A stretch of 64,000 nt of DNA from Thauera humireducens (GCF_001051995.2 NZ_CP014646.1:3968001-4032000); one strand, 5' to 3'; positions 40,889 to 53,714 are shown, counted from the stretch's first letter. Notes: generated from the sequence alone by a model not told the origin. Numbers and translations are program-made.

Positions 40889-42790
40889 TCAGCGATTGAG
40901 ACTCAGGTTGGCCTGCACGTTTGCGCTTTGCTGGACGAGGGCACCAATCCCGCTGTTCTGGGCGTTGATGATGATGCCGGCACCATTGGTGAAGGAATTG
41001 GCAATGGTGTTGCCCATGTTGAACGTGCCCGCATCGACGCTGACTGTTCCGCCTTGGCCGCCTGCACCACCGGAACCACCCTGGCCGCTGCCGCCGCTCG
41101 CGGCGCCTGCGGTAAGCGTGCCGCCGGAGCCGCCCGCGCCGCCCGTGCCACCCTGGCCCGCGCCGCCGGCGCCACCTGCACCGCCGGTGGCCACACCGCC
41201 AGTCGCATCGCCGCTGCTGGCCGTGCTTGTGCCGTCGCCGCCGGCGCCGGCGCCACCGGTTGCCGCACCGCTGCTGGCCACGCCGCCGGCACCACCGTTC
41301 GCGTTCCCGCCGCTGGCGTTACCACTGGTTGCAGCGCCGCCAGCACCACCGAGGCCCGCGGTGTTGGTCGCGGTGCCGCCGTTGCCGCCGTTGCTCGCGC
41401 TGTTGCCGGCATTGGCTGCGGCTTCGCCCGAAGTGCCGGTGCCGGCCGTCGAGGTATTGCTGCCGCCGGTGCCGTTGGCTTCGCCGCCCGTGGCCGCCGC
41501 GCTCGACGTAGCCGCGCCACCGGTACCGGTGCCGGCACCCGCGGTCGCCGTCGCGCTCTGGTTATTGCTGCCGCCCGCGGCCGAGGCTGCGCCGGTCGTG
41601 CCGCCCGCCGAGGTCGCGGCACCGCCGGTGCCGCCGGCGCCACCGTTGGCCGTCGCGGCGTTGCTTGTGTTCGCACTAACGCCGCCAGTCGAGCTCAGGC
41701 TGACCGCCTCGCCCGACTCGGTCGTGGCCGGCACGCCGGTCGCTGTTGCCGTGGCGGAGGATGCCTTCGCGCCAGCACTGCCACCATCGGCGTAACCGCC
41801 GTCGGCTCCGCTGCCACCGGCCTTGCTGCCGGCCATCGCGTCGCCGACCGAAGACTTGTCGAAGGCGCCCGCGTCGCCGCCACTGCCTTTGGCGTTGCCG
41901 CCCGCCGCGAAGTCGATTGCCTTGCCATCGCCGCCGATCGCCTTGGTGCCGCCCACATAGCCACTGGCATTGCCGCCGCCAGCCTTGCCCGAATCGGCAC
42001 TGGCACGCACGGACCCGTCAGCATCGCCACCGCCACCAGCGAACGCCTTGCTCGCATTGCCGCCGTCGCCGCCGCTGCCGCCGCGGGCGTTGCCCGAGTC
42101 GCCGTCGCCACCATAGGCATTGCCGCCACCGCCGGCCAGCACGCCGCCCGAGGTCGCATCGCCACCGCTGCCGCGACCGCCATCTGCAGATGCCTTCGCA
42201 TTGCCGCTGTCGGCATCGCCACCGAATGCCATGCCGCCGGATGCACCATTGCCACCGTCGCCACCAAAGGCCTTGCCGCCGCTCGCGCCGTTGCCGCCCG
42301 TGGCGTCGCCGCCGTAGGCTTTGCCGCCGTCGCCGCCGGAGGCCTTGCCGCCGTCGCCGCCATTGGCATTGCCGGCGTTGAAGGCGCTGTTGCCGAGGCC
42401 GTGTACGTGGATCTTCGTGACCATGCCGTTCAGCCTGGATAACGCGATCGCCTTGCTGGTGTTGAACGCGTTATCGATGCTCGACGTCGCAGTTGCGCCA
42501 TTGTTGGCCGCCGTGCCGAAGCCGCTCGCCCACGCCTTCCCGGCGTTGTCGCGGTTGTCGCCCGCGCTGTTGTCATTGTCCTCATTCGTGGTGGTGCTGC
42601 TGTCCGTCTTCCACACTGCCGTCGAGTACTCATTTGCCATCGCGCCGGAGCCGCTCTGGTCCGATTGTGCTGTCGCAGTCTGGTCTACCGAGCTGGCATC
42701 GCCGGTCAGGGTGTTGGTCGGATTTGCTCCGACTTGTGTCGAAAAACCAAAGGCAAGCGCAAGCGCGCTCGCAAGCAGACTTCGTTTCAT
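40889..42790 (-). CDS. Glycine-rich secreted repeat protein 2 (putative fibre subunit)
   Basis: 633 aa, no Cys, first gene of the operon. Signal peptide MKRSLLASALALAFGF...VGA followed by NPTNTLT, as in the paralogue (NPTNTIT). The N-terminal 125 residues and C-terminal 42 residues (NGAGIIINAQNSGIGALVQ...LSLNR) are strongly conserved between the two, while the Gly-rich centre differs in detail, including AIDFAAGGNAKGSGGDAG. Asp/Lys-bearing GGDGGKA units dominate the first half, uncharged GGAGG units the second. The start at 42790 was chosen for the signal peptide; the frame runs open another 1.1 kb upstream as an argJ shadow. A sigma-54-like promoter lies about 190 nt upstream. Confidence 0.8.
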   Translation of the reverse strand: MKRSLLASALALAFGFSTQVGANPTNTLTGDASSVDQTATAQSDQSGSGAMANEYSTAVWKTDSSTTTNEDNDNSAGDNRDNAGKAWASGFGTAANNGATATSSIDNAFNTSKAIALSRLNGMVTKIHVHGLGNSAFNAGNANGGDGGKASGGDGGKAYGGDATGGNGASGGKAFGGDGGNGASGGMAFGGDADSGNAKASADGGRGSGGDATSGGVLAGGGGNAYGGDGDSGNARGGSGGDGGNASKAFAGGGGDADGSVRASADSGKAGGGNASGYVGGTKAIGGDGKAIDFAAGGNAKGSGGDAGAFDKSSVGDAMAGSKAGGSGADGGYADGGSAGAKASSATATATGVPATTESGEAVSLSSTGGVSANTSNAATANGGAGGTGGAATSAGGTTGAASAAGGSNNQSATATAGAGTGTGGAATSSAAATGGEANGTGGSNTSTAGTGTSGEAAANAGNSASNGGNGGTATNTAGLGGAGGAATSGNASGGNANGGAGGVASSGAATGGAGAGGDGTSTASSGDATGGVATGGAGGAGGAGQGGTGGAGGSGGTLTAGAASGGSGQGGSGGAGGQGGTVSVDAGTFNMGNTIANSFTNGAGIIINAQNSGIGALVQQSANVQANLSLNR

Positions 42791-43199
42791 GGCGTCCTCC
42801 ACTGATCGATGACAGGACGCTGCGAAGCGCAGGGCCCTGCCGAGCGCTTTGAGCATGGAGCGTACCAGCGGCCGGGAAGCCGCTCCCCGCCTGGGGTGCG
42901 GGGGCGGGCGGGCGATCATGCGAGAAGACGGTGCGCGATCTGGCGTGCGAAGCTGTACAGGGCTGTATCGGAATGAAGGGGCCAGTACGGTGCCGGATGG
43001 CGCGCAAACCCGCATGCCGACGGGGATTGCGGGGAAGGCAGGCCTCAAGGGCGACTGTATCCATACCGTTACAGCCATGGGCACGGGCAGACGGCGCCAG
43101 CGTCGCGCGATACCTTGCGCGCAGCCTGAATCCGCTATCATTCGCCGACTCGACGATGCCGGCCGTCCCGCTGCCGGCATCCGCAATCCGGAGATCTGC
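42791..43199. other. Divergent promoter region, glycine-rich operon and argJ
   Basis: 409 bp without a supported gene. It should contain promoters for both directions. On the minus strand a sigma-54-type element is seen at 42980-42996. Directly upstream of the argJ ATG is GGAGATCTGC with a weak ribosome site. No clear sigma-70 promoter for argJ was found; CGCTATCATTC (about 43132-43142) is a possible -10 area. Confidence 0.45.
42980..42996 (-). promoter_or_regulatory. Candidate sigma-54 promoter of the glycine-rich operon
   Basis: On the minus strand CCGGCACCGTACTGGCC has GG and GC exactly 10 nt apart, with the -24 core GGCAC intact and the -12 element TGGC instead of TTGC. Transcription would start near 42969, about 180 nt before the first glycine-rich gene. 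The adjacent gene at 34135 encodes a sigma-54 activator. One match in a 400-bp region can arise by chance. Confidence 0.45.
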
Positions 43200-44438
43200 A
43201 TGGCCGTCAATCTGAGTACCCCGAATCCCGCCGATCTGCTGCCGGTTGCCGGCGTTCGCTTGGGCGTTGCCGAAGCGGGGATCCGCAAGGCGAATCGTCG
43301 TGACCTGACGGTCATCGAACTGGCCGAGGGCAGCCGTGCTGCAGGTGTTTTCACTCGAAACCGCTTCTGCGCCGCGCCGGTGCAGGTGTGCAAGACGCAT
43401 CTCCCGGGCGGCGAGATCCGGGGGCTGGTGATCAACACCGGCAATGCCAATGCCGGTACCGGCGAGCCGGGTCTGGCCGCCGCGCGCGAGACCTGCGCGG
43501 CCTTGGCGAAGCAAATGGGCATCCGCGCCGAACAGGTGCTGCCGTTCTCGACCGGTGTGATCCTCGAGCCGCTACCGGTCGACCGACTGATCGCCGGCCT
43601 GCCGAAGGCGATCGCCGACTTGCGTGCCGATGGCTGGTTCGACGCCGCGCACGCGATCATGACCACCGACACCCTGGCCAAGGCCGTGTCGAAGCAGGTG
43701 CAGATCGGTGGCCGCACCGTCACCCTGAGCGGCATCAGCAAGGGCGCGGGCATGATCAAGCCGAACATGGCGACGATGCTCGGTTTCCTCGCGTGCGATG
43801 CCGCCGTGGCGCAGCCGGTGCTCGAGGCGTTGGTCGGGGAGGCGGCCGACCTGTCCTTCAACAGCATCACGGTCGACGGCGATACCTCGACCAACGACTC
43901 CTTCATCCTGATCGCGACCGGCAAGGCCGGCAATGCGGAGATCACGGCGGCGGAGGGAGGCGACTACCAGGCCCTGCGCGATGCAGTCGTCGAGGTGTCG
44001 ATTGCGCTGGCGCAGGCCATCGTGCGTGACGGCGAGGGCGCGACCAAGTTCATGACGATCGCGGTCGAAGGCGGCAAGGATCGCGACGAATGCCGCAAGG
44101 TCGGCTACGCGGTGGCGCATTCGCCGCTGGTGAAGACTGCCTTCTTCGCCTCCGATCCCAACCTGGGCCGCATTCTGGCCGCGATCGGTTATGCCGGCAT
44201 CGACGACCTGGACGTGTCGAAACTGCGCGTCTGGCTGGGCAATCCGGAGGAAAGCGTGCTGGTGGCCGAGCACGGCGGGCGTGCCGCGTCGTATGTGGAA
44301 GAGGCGGGTTCGCGCATCATGAAGCACGCCGAACTCACCGTGCGCATCGACCTTGCCCGCGGCAACGCGGCGGCCACGGTGTGGACCTGCGACTTTTCCT
44401 ATGATTACGTGAAGATCAACGCGGACTACCGCTCCTGA
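43200..44438 (+). CDS. argJ: Bifunctional ornithine acetyltransferase / N-acetylglutamate synthase
   Basis: 412 aa. ArgJ transfers acetyl from N-acetylornithine to glutamate in the cyclic arginine pathway, and bifunctional forms also use acetyl-CoA. The precursor self-cleaves before the nucleophilic Thr (residue 192) in PNMATMLGF, preceded by [12 protein letters not shown]. The C-terminal motif [16 protein letters not shown] is intact. The start at 43200 gives the family N-terminus [10 protein letters not shown]; upstream in-frame starts lie in the shared promoter region. Confidence 0.96.
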   Translation: MAVNLSTPNPADLLPVAGVRLGVAEAGIRKANRRDLTVIELAEGSRAAGVFTRNRFCAAPVQVCKTHLPGGEIRGLVINTGNANAGTGEPGLAAARETCAALAKQMGIRAEQVLPFSTGVILEPLPVDRLIAGLPKAIADLRADGWFDAAHAIMTTDTLAKAVSKQVQIGGRTVTLSGISKGAGMIKPNMATMLGFLACDAAVAQPVLEALVGEAADLSFNSITVDGDTSTNDSFILIATGKAGNAEITAAEGGDYQALRDAVVEVSIALAQAIVRDGEGATKFMTIAVEGGKDRDECRKVGYAVAHSPLVKTAFFASDPNLGRILAAIGYAGIDDLDVSKLRVWLGNPEESVLVAEHGGRAASYVEEAGSRIMKHAELTVRIDLARGNAAATVWTCDFSYDYVKINADYRS

Positions 44439-44482
44439 TCATCCGCTTCAGCGGCGGGCCGGGCGGCCTGCCTCATCCGACT

Positions 44483-44521
44483 CAAGGCCGGTGTACGCTC
44501 GAACGAGGGACGCCGGCCTTG
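44483..44521. terminator. Inverted repeat between argJ and apaG
   Basis: CAAGGCCGG (44483-44491) and CCGGCCTTG (44513-44521) form a perfect 9-bp stem with a 21-nt loop between two convergent genes. T tracts are weak on both strands, so termination is plausible but not certain. Confidence 0.5.
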
Positions 44522-44536
44522 TCTTGAGCGGTCGTG

Positions 44537-46374
<1,838 letters not shown>

Positions 46375-46422
46375 TCGCGACAGGCATGGGGCCTTCCGGG
46401 CCTCCATGCTGAACGAATCTTG

Positions 46423-46444
46423 CGCCACCTGCGGGTGGCGTTTT
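46423..46444 (+). terminator. purB terminator
   Basis: CGCCACC (46423-46429) pairs with GGTGGCG (46434-46440) around a 4-nt loop, followed by TTTT. It lies 48 nt after purB and just before the ribosome site of the DUF2322 gene. Confidence 0.75.
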
Positions 46445-46461
46445 CAATCCAGGAGAACCCG

Positions 46462-46779
46462 ATGGCTTTCGCTGACAACCTCAAGACCCTTCCCGGCGTG
46501 TCGCACCTGGCCGCGCTGAACCTGATCGATGCCGCCGACGCGGTCGTCGCCACGATCGAGAACAAGCCCGGCCAGGCCGGTTCGCTGCTTGTCTATAACC
46601 ACCTCGCCCAACTCTACGGCGCGATCAGTCCCGAGGCCGCGCGGAAGGGGCTTGAGCTGTACGCCGAACACACCGAGGATGCTCGCGCTCACCCGGGCAA
46701 GCATCCCAACATCGACCGCCTGGTCGGTCTCATCGAGCGTGGCGAGACGCTCAAGGTGAAGCAGGTGTTCGCGGTCTGA
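46462..46779 (+). CDS. DUF2322 family protein
   Basis: 105 aa, cytoplasmic. The stretch LPGVSHLAALNLID followed by ATIENKPGQAGSLLVY matches the DUF2322 family, found in beta- and gammaproteobacteria and of unknown function. AGGAGAACCC precedes the ATG at 46462. It sits between the purB terminator and a bidirectional terminator, so it may be a single-gene unit or rely on read-through. Confidence 0.8.
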   Translation: MAFADNLKTLPGVSHLAALNLIDAADAVVATIENKPGQAGSLLVYNHLAQLYGAISPEAARKGLELYAEHTEDARAHPGKHPNIDRLVGLIERGETLKVKQVFAV

Positions 46780-46836
46780 GGCATCGGAGATCCCGCTTGG
46801 CGGCGGGATCGCGGCTGTCGCACGCAGTAGAAACAA

Positions 46837-46859
46837 AAAAGGCGCCATCGGCGCCTTTT
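46837..46859. terminator. Bidirectional terminator between the DUF2322 gene and secF
   Basis: AAAAGGCGCC (46837-46846) and GGCGCCTTTT (46850-46859) form a perfect stem with an ATC loop, with T runs on both strands. It can end the rightward DUF2322 transcript and the leftward yajC-secD-secF transcript. Confidence 0.93.
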
Positions 46860-46878
46860 CTGCTTCGGGAGGAGCGGT

Positions 46879-47811
46879 TCAAACCACCGCCTCTTCCTTC
46901 TCCTGCTTGGGTTTCACGAACTGTTCGCGCTTCATGCCGAGCCAGATCGCCAGCGGGCTGGCGACCAGCACCGATGAGTAGATGCCGAAGCAGATGCCGA
47001 TGGTCAGCGCCAGCGCGAAGTAGAAGAGCGTCTCGCCGCCGAAGATGAGCATCGACAGCACCATGATCTGCGTGCTGCCGTGGGTGATGATGGTGCGCGA
47101 GATGGTGCTGGTGATGGCGTGGTCGACCACCTGTTCGGTGGTGTAGCCGCGCTTCTTGCGGAAGGTTTCGCGTACGCGGTCGAAGATCACCACCGACTCG
47201 TTCACCGAGTAACCCAGCACCGCCAGCGTGGCCGCCAGCACCGCCAGCGAGAATTCCCACTGGAAGAAGGCGAAGAAGCCCAGGATGATGACGATGTCGT
47301 GCAGGTTGGCGATGATCGTGGCGACACCCAGACGCCACTCGAAGCGCAGGGCCAGATAGATGACGATGCCGATGATCACCAGCAGCAGTGCCATTGCGCC
47401 ATCGCTGGCGAGCTCCTTGCCGACCTGGGGGCCGACGAATTCGACGCGGCGCAGTTCCGGCGCGGGGGCCCCCATCTTGTTTAGGGTGGCCATCACGCGG
47501 TCGGCGATGCCGTTGCTGTCGATGTCGTCGCGGTTGGGCAGGCGGATCAGGACGTCGCGTGCGCTGCCGAAGTGCTGCACAAGGATGTCGGTGTTGCCGT
47601 CGGCCGCCAGTGCAGCGCGGATCGGCTCGAGTTGCTGGGCTTCGGCGTAGGTGACTTCGACCAGCGTGCCGCCGGTGAACTCTACCGACAGGTGCAGGCC
47701 GCGGGTGGCGATGAAGAACACCGCGAGCAGGAAGGTGGCGAAAGAGATCGCGTTGAACACCAGCGAGTGGCGCATGAACGGGATGTCTTTCTTGATGCGG
47801 AAGAATTCCAT
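46879..47811 (-). CDS. secF: Protein-export membrane protein SecF
   Basis: 310 aa, six membrane helices. Partner of SecD in the proton-driven step that pulls proteins across the inner membrane. The D4-type motif EFTGGTLVEV follows the first helix; GYSVNESVVIFDRVRETFRKK is the typical fourth-to-fifth helix signature. The C-terminal tail is Lys/Glu-rich. It lies 24 nt after secD. Confidence 0.97.
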   Translation of the reverse strand: MEFFRIKKDIPFMRHSLVFNAISFATFLLAVFFIATRGLHLSVEFTGGTLVEVTYAEAQQLEPIRAALAADGNTDILVQHFGSARDVLIRLPNRDDIDSNGIADRVMATLNKMGAPAPELRRVEFVGPQVGKELASDGAMALLLVIIGIVIYLALRFEWRLGVATIIANLHDIVIILGFFAFFQWEFSLAVLAATLAVLGYSVNESVVIFDRVRETFRKKRGYTTEQVVDHAITSTISRTIITHGSTQIMVLSMLIFGGETLFYFALALTIGICFGIYSSVLVASPLAIWLGMKREQFVKPKQEKEEAVV

Positions 47812-47835
47812 GATTGTGTTTCCCTAGTCCCGTGC

Positions 47836-49701
47836 TCAGTCGTTACCCGGTTTCCAGACCTGGCCGATGGACAGGCTGTCGATCTTGCGTCGGCGGCCGT
47901 AGATGAAGTTGATCAGCATGCGCGACACCAGGATGGCGCTGAACATGGAGGTCAGGATGCCGAGACAGTGCACCACGGCGAAGCCGCGCACCGGACCCGA
48001 GCCGAACACCAGCAGGGCGATACCCGCGATCAGGCTGGTGACGTTGGAGTCGAGGATGGTGCCCCAGGCACGGTCGTAGCCGGCGGCGATTGCCGCCTGC
48101 GGGCTGGCGCCGTTGCGCAGTTCGTCGCGGATGCGCTCGTTGATCAGCACGTTGGCGTCGATTGCCATGCCCAGCGTCAGTGCCATGGCGGCGATGCCCG
48201 GCAGCGTCAGCGTGGCCTGCAGCAGCGACAGCAGCGCGACCAGCATCAGCAGGTTGGCGGCCAGCGCGATCGACGAAACGACGCCGAACAGCGCGTAGTA
48301 GGCGCACATGAACACGGCAATGGCGAGGAAGCCCCACAGGGTGGAGTTGAAGCCCTTCTCGATGTTCTCCGCCCCCAGGCTCGGGCCGACGGTGCGTTCC
48401 TCGATGATCTCCATCGGCGCGGCCAGCGAGCCGGCGCGCAGCAGCAGGGCGACGTCATTGGCTTCGGTGGTGGTCATGCGGCCCGAAATCTGTACCCGTC
48501 CGCCGCCGATCTCGCTGCGGATCACCGGCGCGGTCACGACCTCGCCCTTGCCCTTCTCGATCAGCAGGATCGCCATGCGCTTGCCCACGCTCTCGCGGGT
48601 GACGTCACGGAAGATGCGCGCGCCGGCAGCGTCCAGCGTCAGATGGACGGCGGCTTCGTTGGTCTGGCCGTCGAAGCCGGGCTGGGCGTCGGTGAGGCGG
48701 TCGCCGGTCAGCACCACCTGCTTCTTCACCAGCAAGGGCGAGCCGCCGCGTTCGGTGTACAGTTCGGTGCCGAAGGGAACGCTGCCGTTGAGGGCCTGTT
48801 CGAGCAAGCCCGGCGTGTCGTCCACCATGCGCACTTCCAGCGTCGCCGTGCGGCCGAGGATGTCCTTGGCCTTGGCGACGTCCTGCACGCCCGGCAACTG
48901 AACCACGATGCGGTTGGCGCCCTGCTGCTGGATCACCGGCTCGGCGACGCCGAGTTCGTTGATGCGGTTATGCAGGGTGGTGATGTTCTGCTTGATGGCG
49001 AAGTCGCGCATCGTCTGCTGCGCTTGCGCGGTCAGCGTGGCGAGCAGCTTGAAATCGTCGGCGCCGTCGTTGCGCTCGGTCAGCTGCAGTTCGGCTGTGC
49101 TGTCCTGAATGGCGCGACGTCCGGCTTCGCGCTGTACGGCGTCGCGGAAGCGCACGATGACGGTGTTGCCCTCCCGGGTGATGCCTGCGTGGCGCACGTT
49201 CTTGTCGCGCATCAGCGTGCGCAGGTCACCGGTGGTCGCGTCGAGGCGCTTGGTCAGCGCGCCCGGCATGTCGACTTCGAGCAGGAAATGGACGCCACCG
49301 CGCAGGTCGAGCCCGAGGTACATCGGCAGCGCGTGGATCGAGGTCAGCCAAGTGGGCGATGCTGGCAGCAGGTTCAGCGCGACGACGTAGGACGGGTCAC
49401 TTGCGTCGGGGTTGAAGGCGCGCTCGATCGCGTCCTTCGCGCGCAACTGGATGTCGGTGCTGGCGAAGCGGGCACGCACGCTGCCCGGGTCGGAGAAGAC
49501 GCCGTCGTGCTCGATACCGGCCTCCTTCAGCACACTGGCGACGCGATCGGAGACGACCGTGGCGTCGAGCTTGAGCGTGGCCTTGGCGCTGGACACCTGG
49601 ACTGCGGGGACCTCGCCATAGAAATTGGGCAGGGTGTAGATCAGGCCCCAGATCAGCACGAGGCTGATGAGGAGGTTCTTCCAGAGAGGGTAGCGATTCA
49701 T
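47836..49701 (-). CDS. secD: Protein translocase subunit SecD
   Basis: 621 aa. The first helix (NLLISLVLIWGLIYTLPNFYG) is followed by the large periplasmic P1 domain with LGLDLRGGVHFLLEVD and five C-terminal helices, including MALTLGMAIDANVLINERIRDE with the conserved Asp used for proton flow (split here by position). The start at 49701 (MNRYPLWKN) is the family start. Middle gene of yajC-secD-secF. Confidence 0.97.
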   Translation of the reverse strand: MNRYPLWKNLLISLVLIWGLIYTLPNFYGEVPAVQVSSAKATLKLDATVVSDRVASVLKEAGIEHDGVFSDPGSVRARFASTDIQLRAKDAIERAFNPDASDPSYVVALNLLPASPTWLTSIHALPMYLGLDLRGGVHFLLEVDMPGALTKRLDATTGDLRTLMRDKNVRHAGITREGNTVIVRFRDAVQREAGRRAIQDSTAELQLTERNDGADDFKLLATLTAQAQQTMRDFAIKQNITTLHNRINELGVAEPVIQQQGANRIVVQLPGVQDVAKAKDILGRTATLEVRMVDDTPGLLEQALNGSVPFGTELYTERGGSPLLVKKQVVLTGDRLTDAQPGFDGQTNEAAVHLTLDAAGARIFRDVTRESVGKRMAILLIEKGKGEVVTAPVIRSEIGGGRVQISGRMTTTEANDVALLLRAGSLAAPMEIIEERTVGPSLGAENIEKGFNSTLWGFLAIAVFMCAYYALFGVVSSIALAANLLMLVALLSLLQATLTLPGIAAMALTLGMAIDANVLINERIRDELRNGASPQAAIAAGYDRAWGTILDSNVTSLIAGIALLVFGSGPVRGFAVVHCLGILTSMFSAILVSRMLINFIYGRRRKIDSLSIGQVWKPGND

Positions 49702-49812
49702 CGTCGGCGGCAAACAGTATTGCGCCGGCCACGGCCGCCATCCGTATTCTCAGGCGGGGCCATGTCCGGCGTTGCCCGCAGCCGGGATTGCCCGGCCGGA
49801 GCGGCAATGGGA

Positions 49813-50136
49813 TTACAGGGACTTCAGCGTGCCCTTGGGCAGCACGGTGGCCACGGCCTGCTTCTGCACGGCGACCACGGTGTTTGCAGCGACTTCGACC
49901 TGCACGAAGCTGTCGCCGACTTCGGTCACGCGACCGGCAATGCCGCCACCGGTCACCACTTCGTCGCCCTTGGCCAGGGCTTCAACCATGGCCTTGTGTT
50001 CCTTGGCGCGCTTCATCTGCGGACGAATCATCAGGAACCACAGCACCACGAACATCAGAATCAGGGGCAGCAGTCCCATCAGGCCACCGCTGGGGTCGCC
50101 GCCCGCGGCTTGGGCATAGGCATTGGAAATCAGCAC
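49813..50136 (-). CDS. yajC: Sec translocon accessory protein YajC
   Basis: 107 aa, one membrane helix (LLPLILMFVVLWFLMIRPQ) followed by a basic patch (KRAKEHKAM) and a small SH3-like cytoplasmic domain (GDEVVTGGGIAGRVTEVGD). Associates with SecDF. The gene order tgt-yajC-secD-secF is conserved across proteobacteria. Confidence 0.96.
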   Translation of the reverse strand: MLISNAYAQAAGGDPSGGLMGLLPLILMFVVLWFLMIRPQMKRAKEHKAMVEALAKGDEVVTGGGIAGRVTEVGDSFVQVEVAANTVVAVQKQAVATVLPKGTLKSL

Positions 50137-50229
50137 GTCTATTACTCCGGGTTAGCGAAAAAAGCGCTCGATTATATCAGTTGCCGGGGAGCTCCCCGGC
50201 CGGGTGAGACGCCGGTCGGGGCGTCGGGT

Positions 50230-52396
<2,167 letters not shown>

Positions 52397-52430
52397 GGGT
52401 GTCTGCGGTCCGGATCGGGGGCTCGCCCGC

Positions 52431-52460
52431 TTGCTGCGATGGCCGTTATTCAGGGATAAT
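52431..52460 (+). promoter_or_regulatory. Promoter of tRNA-Leu
   Basis: TTGCTG (52431-52436), an 18-bp spacer and GATAAT (52455-52460) precede the tRNA by 13 nt, giving a start near 52467. GCGCGCC between the -10 and the start resembles the GC-rich discriminator of stable-RNA promoters. Confidence 0.6.
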
Positions 52461-52473
52461 GCGCGCCTTCCCT

Positions 52474-52558
52474 GCCGGGATGGCGGAATCGGTAGACGCA
52501 GCGGATTCAAAATCCGCCGCCGCAAGGTGTAAGGGTTCGAGTCCCTTTCCCGGCACCA
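52474..52558 (+). tRNA. tRNA-Leu (anticodon CAA)
   Basis: 85 nt including an encoded CCA. The acceptor stem is GCCGGGA with TCCCGGC, the D-arm contains GGAATCGGTAGACGC, the anticodon loop TTCAAAA gives anticodon CAA (52508-52510), a long variable arm (GCCGCAAGGTGTAAG region) marks a class II tRNA, and GGTTCGAGTCC forms the T-arm. Its 3' end is next to a tyrosine integrase, a typical integration site. Confidence 0.97.
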
Positions 52559-52618
52559 TCAATAAAATCAAATACTTAGAGTGATGTCTTCCTTGTCGGA
52601 AGTGCGCATTCTAGGTTT

Positions 52619-52640
52619 TTTGCAGCACTTTTGCAGCACT
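52619..52640 (+). repeat. Tandem 11-bp repeats between tRNA-Leu and the integrase gene
   Basis: TTTGCAGCACT occurs twice in direct tandem (52619-52629 and 52630-52640), 64 nt before the integrase start and 61 nt after the tRNA. Tandem short repeats near an attachment site often are arm-type integrase or excisionase sites. No other copy was noticed in the window. Confidence 0.5.
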
Positions 52641-52703
52641 CGCGCAGTATCTGCCGATGTGGTGCCTATACCTCGCCATCATTCGTTCTGATGGAGCAAG
52701 GTT

Positions 52704-53714
52704 ATGGCCAGTATCGTGAGGCGCGGGGACTACCAGTATCAGGTCACCATCCGCCGCAAAGGTTTCCCCAAACAGTGCAAAACTTTCGAGTCTGAGCGCG
52801 AAGCGAGAGATTGGGCGAAGGTTGTCGAATCCGAGATGATTCGCGGCGTGTTCACTGATCGAAGCGAGCTTGAACGAACGACGCTCGGTGAACTGCTTGA
52901 GCGCTACGGAGACGAAGTCACCGTAGAAAAGCTCGGCGCCAGGCAAGAGAAGGGGCGCATCCGTCATTGGATGTCCCACCCGCTGGCCAAGAGGAGCCTA
53001 GCGAGTCTGCGGTCGAAAGATTTTGCGGACTACCGTAACGCGCGCCTGAAAGTGGTCAGTGCGCACACTGTTCGGCTCGAACTCGCCTTGATCAGTGCAG
53101 TCTTCAATCACGCGGCTAAGGATTGGTCAATGCCGCAGCCGAACCTGGTCAAGGGTATTCGGCCTCCGAAAACGCCCCCTGGTCGTGACCGTCGCTTGAT
53201 TGGTGACGAGGAAGACCGGATCCTGGCCGCAGCCGGGAAGGCGCGCGCCTATCCGCACATGCTGGTCGCCGCTATCGAACTGGCCGTTGAGACAGGCATT
53301 CGAGAAGACCGTCTGGCAACTATGCGCTGGAGTCAGGTCAACCTGCAAAAGGGCGTCGTCAAGGTCATGACGAAAGACGAGCTCCATGAGCAGGAGCTGG
53401 TGTCGGTTCCGCTCTCGATGCGCGCGCTGCAGATTCTGGAGTCGTTGCCGAGGGATATCTCGGGCAAGGTGTTTGGTTGTGCTTTCCCGACGGGCAATGT
53501 CCTCGGAAAGGCCTTCGAACGCGCTTGCAAGCGAGCCAAGATCGAGGACCTGCGATTTCACGATTTGCGGCATGAAGCGGCGAGCAGGCTTGCTCCCCAC
53601 ATGCCGATGGTGACCCTGGCGAAGATCATGGGCTGGAAGACTGTTCAGATGGCCATGCGCTACTACAACCCAACTGATGACGAACTCGTTAAGGCAAGGC
53701 GGGCTGCTGCTTAA
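52704..53714 (+). CDS. Tyrosine recombinase / phage-type integrase
   Basis: 336 aa. An N-terminal arm-type domain (MASIVRRGDYQYQVTIRRKG) and SAM-like core-binding domain precede the catalytic domain. Catalytic residues: Arg200 in ETGIRED, Lys near 224, His286-x-x-Arg289 in HDLRHEA, Trp311 in the usual His position, and Tyr320 in MAMRYYNP. Family members integrate phages and islands at tRNA 3' ends; the gene starts 145 nt from tRNA-Leu and reads away from it. The N-terminus is somewhat short but the protein looks intact and possibly active. Confidence 0.9.
   Translation: MASIVRRGDYQYQVTIRRKGFPKQCKTFESEREARDWAKVVESEMIRGVFTDRSELERTTLGELLERYGDEVTVEKLGARQEKGRIRHWMSHPLAKRSLASLRSKDFADYRNARLKVVSAHTVRLELALISAVFNHAAKDWSMPQPNLVKGIRPPKTPPGRDRRLIGDEEDRILAAAGKARAYPHMLVAAIELAVETGIREDRLATMRWSQVNLQKGVVKVMTKDELHEQELVSVPLSMRALQILESLPRDISGKVFGCAFPTGNVLGKAFERACKRAKIEDLRFHDLRHEAASRLAPHMPMVTLAKIMGWKTVQMAMRYYNPTDDELVKARRAAA

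Noticed and set aside
40542..42442. Two long plus-strand frames (Pro/Ala-rich and Ala/Gly-rich) opposite the glycine-rich genes.
   Set aside because: Repetitive GGC/GCC codons on the minus strand keep all opposite frames open. The minus-strand reading has signal peptides, conserved ends, operon context and ribosome sites; the plus-strand ones have none.
38927..42790. Reading the glycine-rich repeats as PE_PGRS proteins or as RTX calcium-binding repeats.
   Set aside because: No PE domain, and the RTX nonapeptide GGxGxDxUx is not present in register. GGDGGKA units resemble it only by composition.
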